This document shows positions 61,720 through 64,000 of a stretch of DNA of 64,000 nucleotides, piece after piece. Source of the stretch: Phoebastria nigripes (taxonomy: Eukaryota > Chordata > Aves > Procellariiformes > Diomedeidae); the NCBI GenBank assembly GCA_035582835.1, contig JAYKAV010003352.1:150006-214005 (forward strand), written 5' to 3'. The translations under genes were made by a program, and so were the position numbers. Every line of letters starts with the position of its first letter. Position 1 is the first letter of the stretch. Under the pieces are notes generated by a model. That model was not told the DNA's origin. It worked only from the letters and a program-made list of their open reading frames with translations, and searched no databases.

Positions 61720-64000
61720 CTGTCACTTGTAGAGGAGAAATGATGCTGTGTGATCCATGTGACCAAGTCATTAGCTAAATCAGACCATATTTTGAATACT
61801 GAGCAGCATGTCCTCCCAGAGATTGTTTTTTAATCAGTCAATATTACTTATTTTTAAAAGGGCAAAAGATACCATTGAGTAAATTTGAATAAGAAATAAA
61901 TTTGGAGAAATTGTAATCAGCCTGTGAATATTTTGCAAGCAGAGAGAAAAAGAAACAGGCTAAATTAATTGATTAAATTATTTGCGGCAAGTGCCTCTCT
62001 CTGTTCTGATCCTCTTCTCAGTCCCTTCAGTATTTTGGTAGCATACCTCAAGCCTGACCTGAATCAAACTCTGCTATTCCAATCAGAGCTCTTTCTTTAG
62101 TGGAGGTTGCCAGTCATACTCCATTAAGTGATGGTTTTGCATTGTTGGCAAGTGATCATTAAGGGAGCAGGCTGATAACATAAATCTCATTTTCACTTGG
62201 AAACAAAGTCAGGTCTTTAGGNGCAATAGAGACTGATGTATTTGCTCTTTGCCTGGCTTTTTTTGGCTTCCCAGCCCCAAACGTTGGTACAGTTTTCAGG
62301 AAGGTGTTTACCACATGCAGTAAGTCAGTAAGTCTCTAGTTTTCCACCTACTGAAGAAGTGCATCTGATCAGCTGTAGCTTTACATCCAGGGACAACCCT
62401 GCTACGCAGGGAGATTCTTGAGGATAATAACAGATGGGGGCTTCCATCTGAACCAGAATAGCACTAAAGGTTGGAAGACTTGTTGATCTCAGCATGGAAC
62501 CTCCCACACTGCAAAGCATTCACCAAGATGCTCACCAGACTGAAGTGTACGTGCCAGAGGCCTCATCCACTGAAATAGCTTCCTGATCTTTCCATGCTTT
62601 TGAGCTCAGCTTAACTGCCAGGAATCCCCAGGAAGGAAGGAAGGAAAGAAGAATATCCTCTTGCTCCTCTGTACCCCCTCGTATTACAACTCAGCACTCT
62701 GCTTTGATGCTTTGCTCTAAGCAATCCTTGGCCCGCAACTAGAAGATACCAGGAGGCAGTCATGGCACTTATTCTCCTTTTCAGCTCTGCTGGATGAGGA
62801 GGTTCTGGAGATTTCTGATTCCTGCTCTCTTGCATCTGGAAGCTGAAGTTTCCAGTACAAGAGTGCCTGGCCACTGCAGCAAGGAGCTGAACTGTGCAAA
62901 AGCCTGTGCTAGCGCAACAGTCTGTACTCATGCTGCTTTCTTTGGTCCATAGACCCTGAGGACTCAGCATGTGTGTGAACGGAGTTCACGTAACTGCATA
63001 TTGGATGGGGGAGATATGAGGAACTATATGGAGGAAAAAGTTAAAAGACAATGTTGAAAGGAGTATGATACTGGCATTTCTGACCCCAACATCTGCACAC
63101 AGAGGNCAGCAGCAATATTGCTATAAAGTAAAGGAACAAAGCAACATCTGGCACAGCTTTTACACAGCCGGGAGGGTAGCTGCTGGGCAAAGTGAAGAGA
63201 AGAGGGTGAATCTGGAATTTCAAATACAAAATGGAGAATGAGGCCAGTTCATGCAGATAGGGTGCACTGCAAGTGCCTTTTTACTTACCTCCTGCTGGCC
63301 GTGGTGAGCAGGGAAGAGAGCAGCAGTAAGCCTGCTGTAATCTGCAGGGGTGGTTTGATTTGGTTCGTTGAGCTAGTGAACCTCAGAAAGAGTGAATTAT
63401 GGGCAGTTTTGCGTAAACCACTTCAGGTGAAGAAGGAGGCGGTTGTGATTGATGCCAAGAACTTACTGAGCTGAGGTGAAAAGTGTTTGCATATTTCAAT
63501 GTAGCGTGACATATAAGCCCTTCCAGTTACAAGGTGCTACCTAGCATAACCCTAGCACAAGGGTTGCCTTTTCATAATGCTAACCTGTGATGACGAAGGT
63601 TTCAGCCTGATGTAAAGTCTCTTACTTGAATTTTTCATTCCCTTTCCCAGCAGGGCTCTGTTCCTCATTCCTGGAATGCAAAAATGGTGGTAAAAAGCCA
63701 TAGTCTGTCTTCACCTCAATGTTGGCTTGGCATTTACTGCAAAAGACTGTTCAGCATGGCTTTTCCAAGTCATGCTTCTTCCAAAACTATCTGCACCTAC
63801 CCCTAAGCACACTAGCAGTCCCACTGACTTGCACAGCTGTGCTTCCCAGGTCCTTCCCCAGCTGCTGAGCTACAAGCAGAGGTAGGTCACTTCAGCCAGG
63901 ACAACACTCGGGCGTTCCCAATAGTACTCTTCCACTGGGAAGGAAACTAACAGAGCTTGGTGGAAAAACAACATGCCCAGAAAAGGAACCTGCCCTTTTT
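61720..64000. other. gene-free stretch
   Basis: No gene is supported. A short GGAA microsatellite lies at 62630-62650. N bases are at 62222 and 63106. Confidence 0.5.

Noticed and set aside
63283..63340. Minus-strand donor CAGGAG followed by GTAAGTA
   Set aside because: No convincing acceptor sits at exon distance in a frame that stays open. Left as a possible cryptic donor only.
1..64000. CRISPR arrays, tRNA or rRNA genes, bacterial operons, endogenous retroviral genes
   Set aside because: No repeat-spacer pattern, no recognisable RNA gene cores, and no gag, pol or env-like frame of useful length on either strand.

Overview
The window looks like non-coding vertebrate DNA: about 45% GC by eye, with no bacterial-style gene packing, operons, tRNA, rRNA, CRISPR array or intact transposon. 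The best lineage clue is a truncated CR1 LINE 3' end at 47432-47635, in the form typical of birds. Around it are many small, worn copies of very old amniote repeats (MIR-like SINEs and L3/CR1-like tails). A low density of young repeats together with readable ancient ones fits a bird, perhaps a slowly evolving lineage. A crocodilian or turtle is less likely because they normally carry more repeats. There are 24 isolated single N bases, which suggests a draft assembly with ambiguous calls rather than gaps.

Layout. 1-6850 is featureless apart from short chance ORFs. 6860-15322 carries several ancient SINE or LINE tails. 16900-18100 contains an ancient repeat and, on the minus strand, a notable splice architecture at 17697-17835: an acceptor fused directly to a donor, followed 139 bases later by a second donor. 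19716-29263 is mostly plain sequence. 31850-35130 is GC-rich and includes a CpG-island-like segment at 34425-34890. 36070-51582 has ancient repeat fragments, a strong hairpin at 37548-37597, the CR1 fragment and a duplicated octamer motif. 52900-57760 holds a possible untranslated exon and two clusters of homeodomain-type sites. 58302-64000 has a candidate minus-strand coding exon at 59904-59991 and a weaker plus-strand candidate at 61303-61392.

How it may fit together (inference). The best candidate coding exon and the recursive-splice-like site are both on the minus strand, about 42 kb apart. The simplest reading is that much of the window lies in a very long intron of a minus-strand gene. 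I could not identify that gene. No protein-coding gene can be named from this sequence, and the longest ORFs (up to about 190 codons) show no recognisable domain. The recursive-splice candidate is the observation most worth testing.
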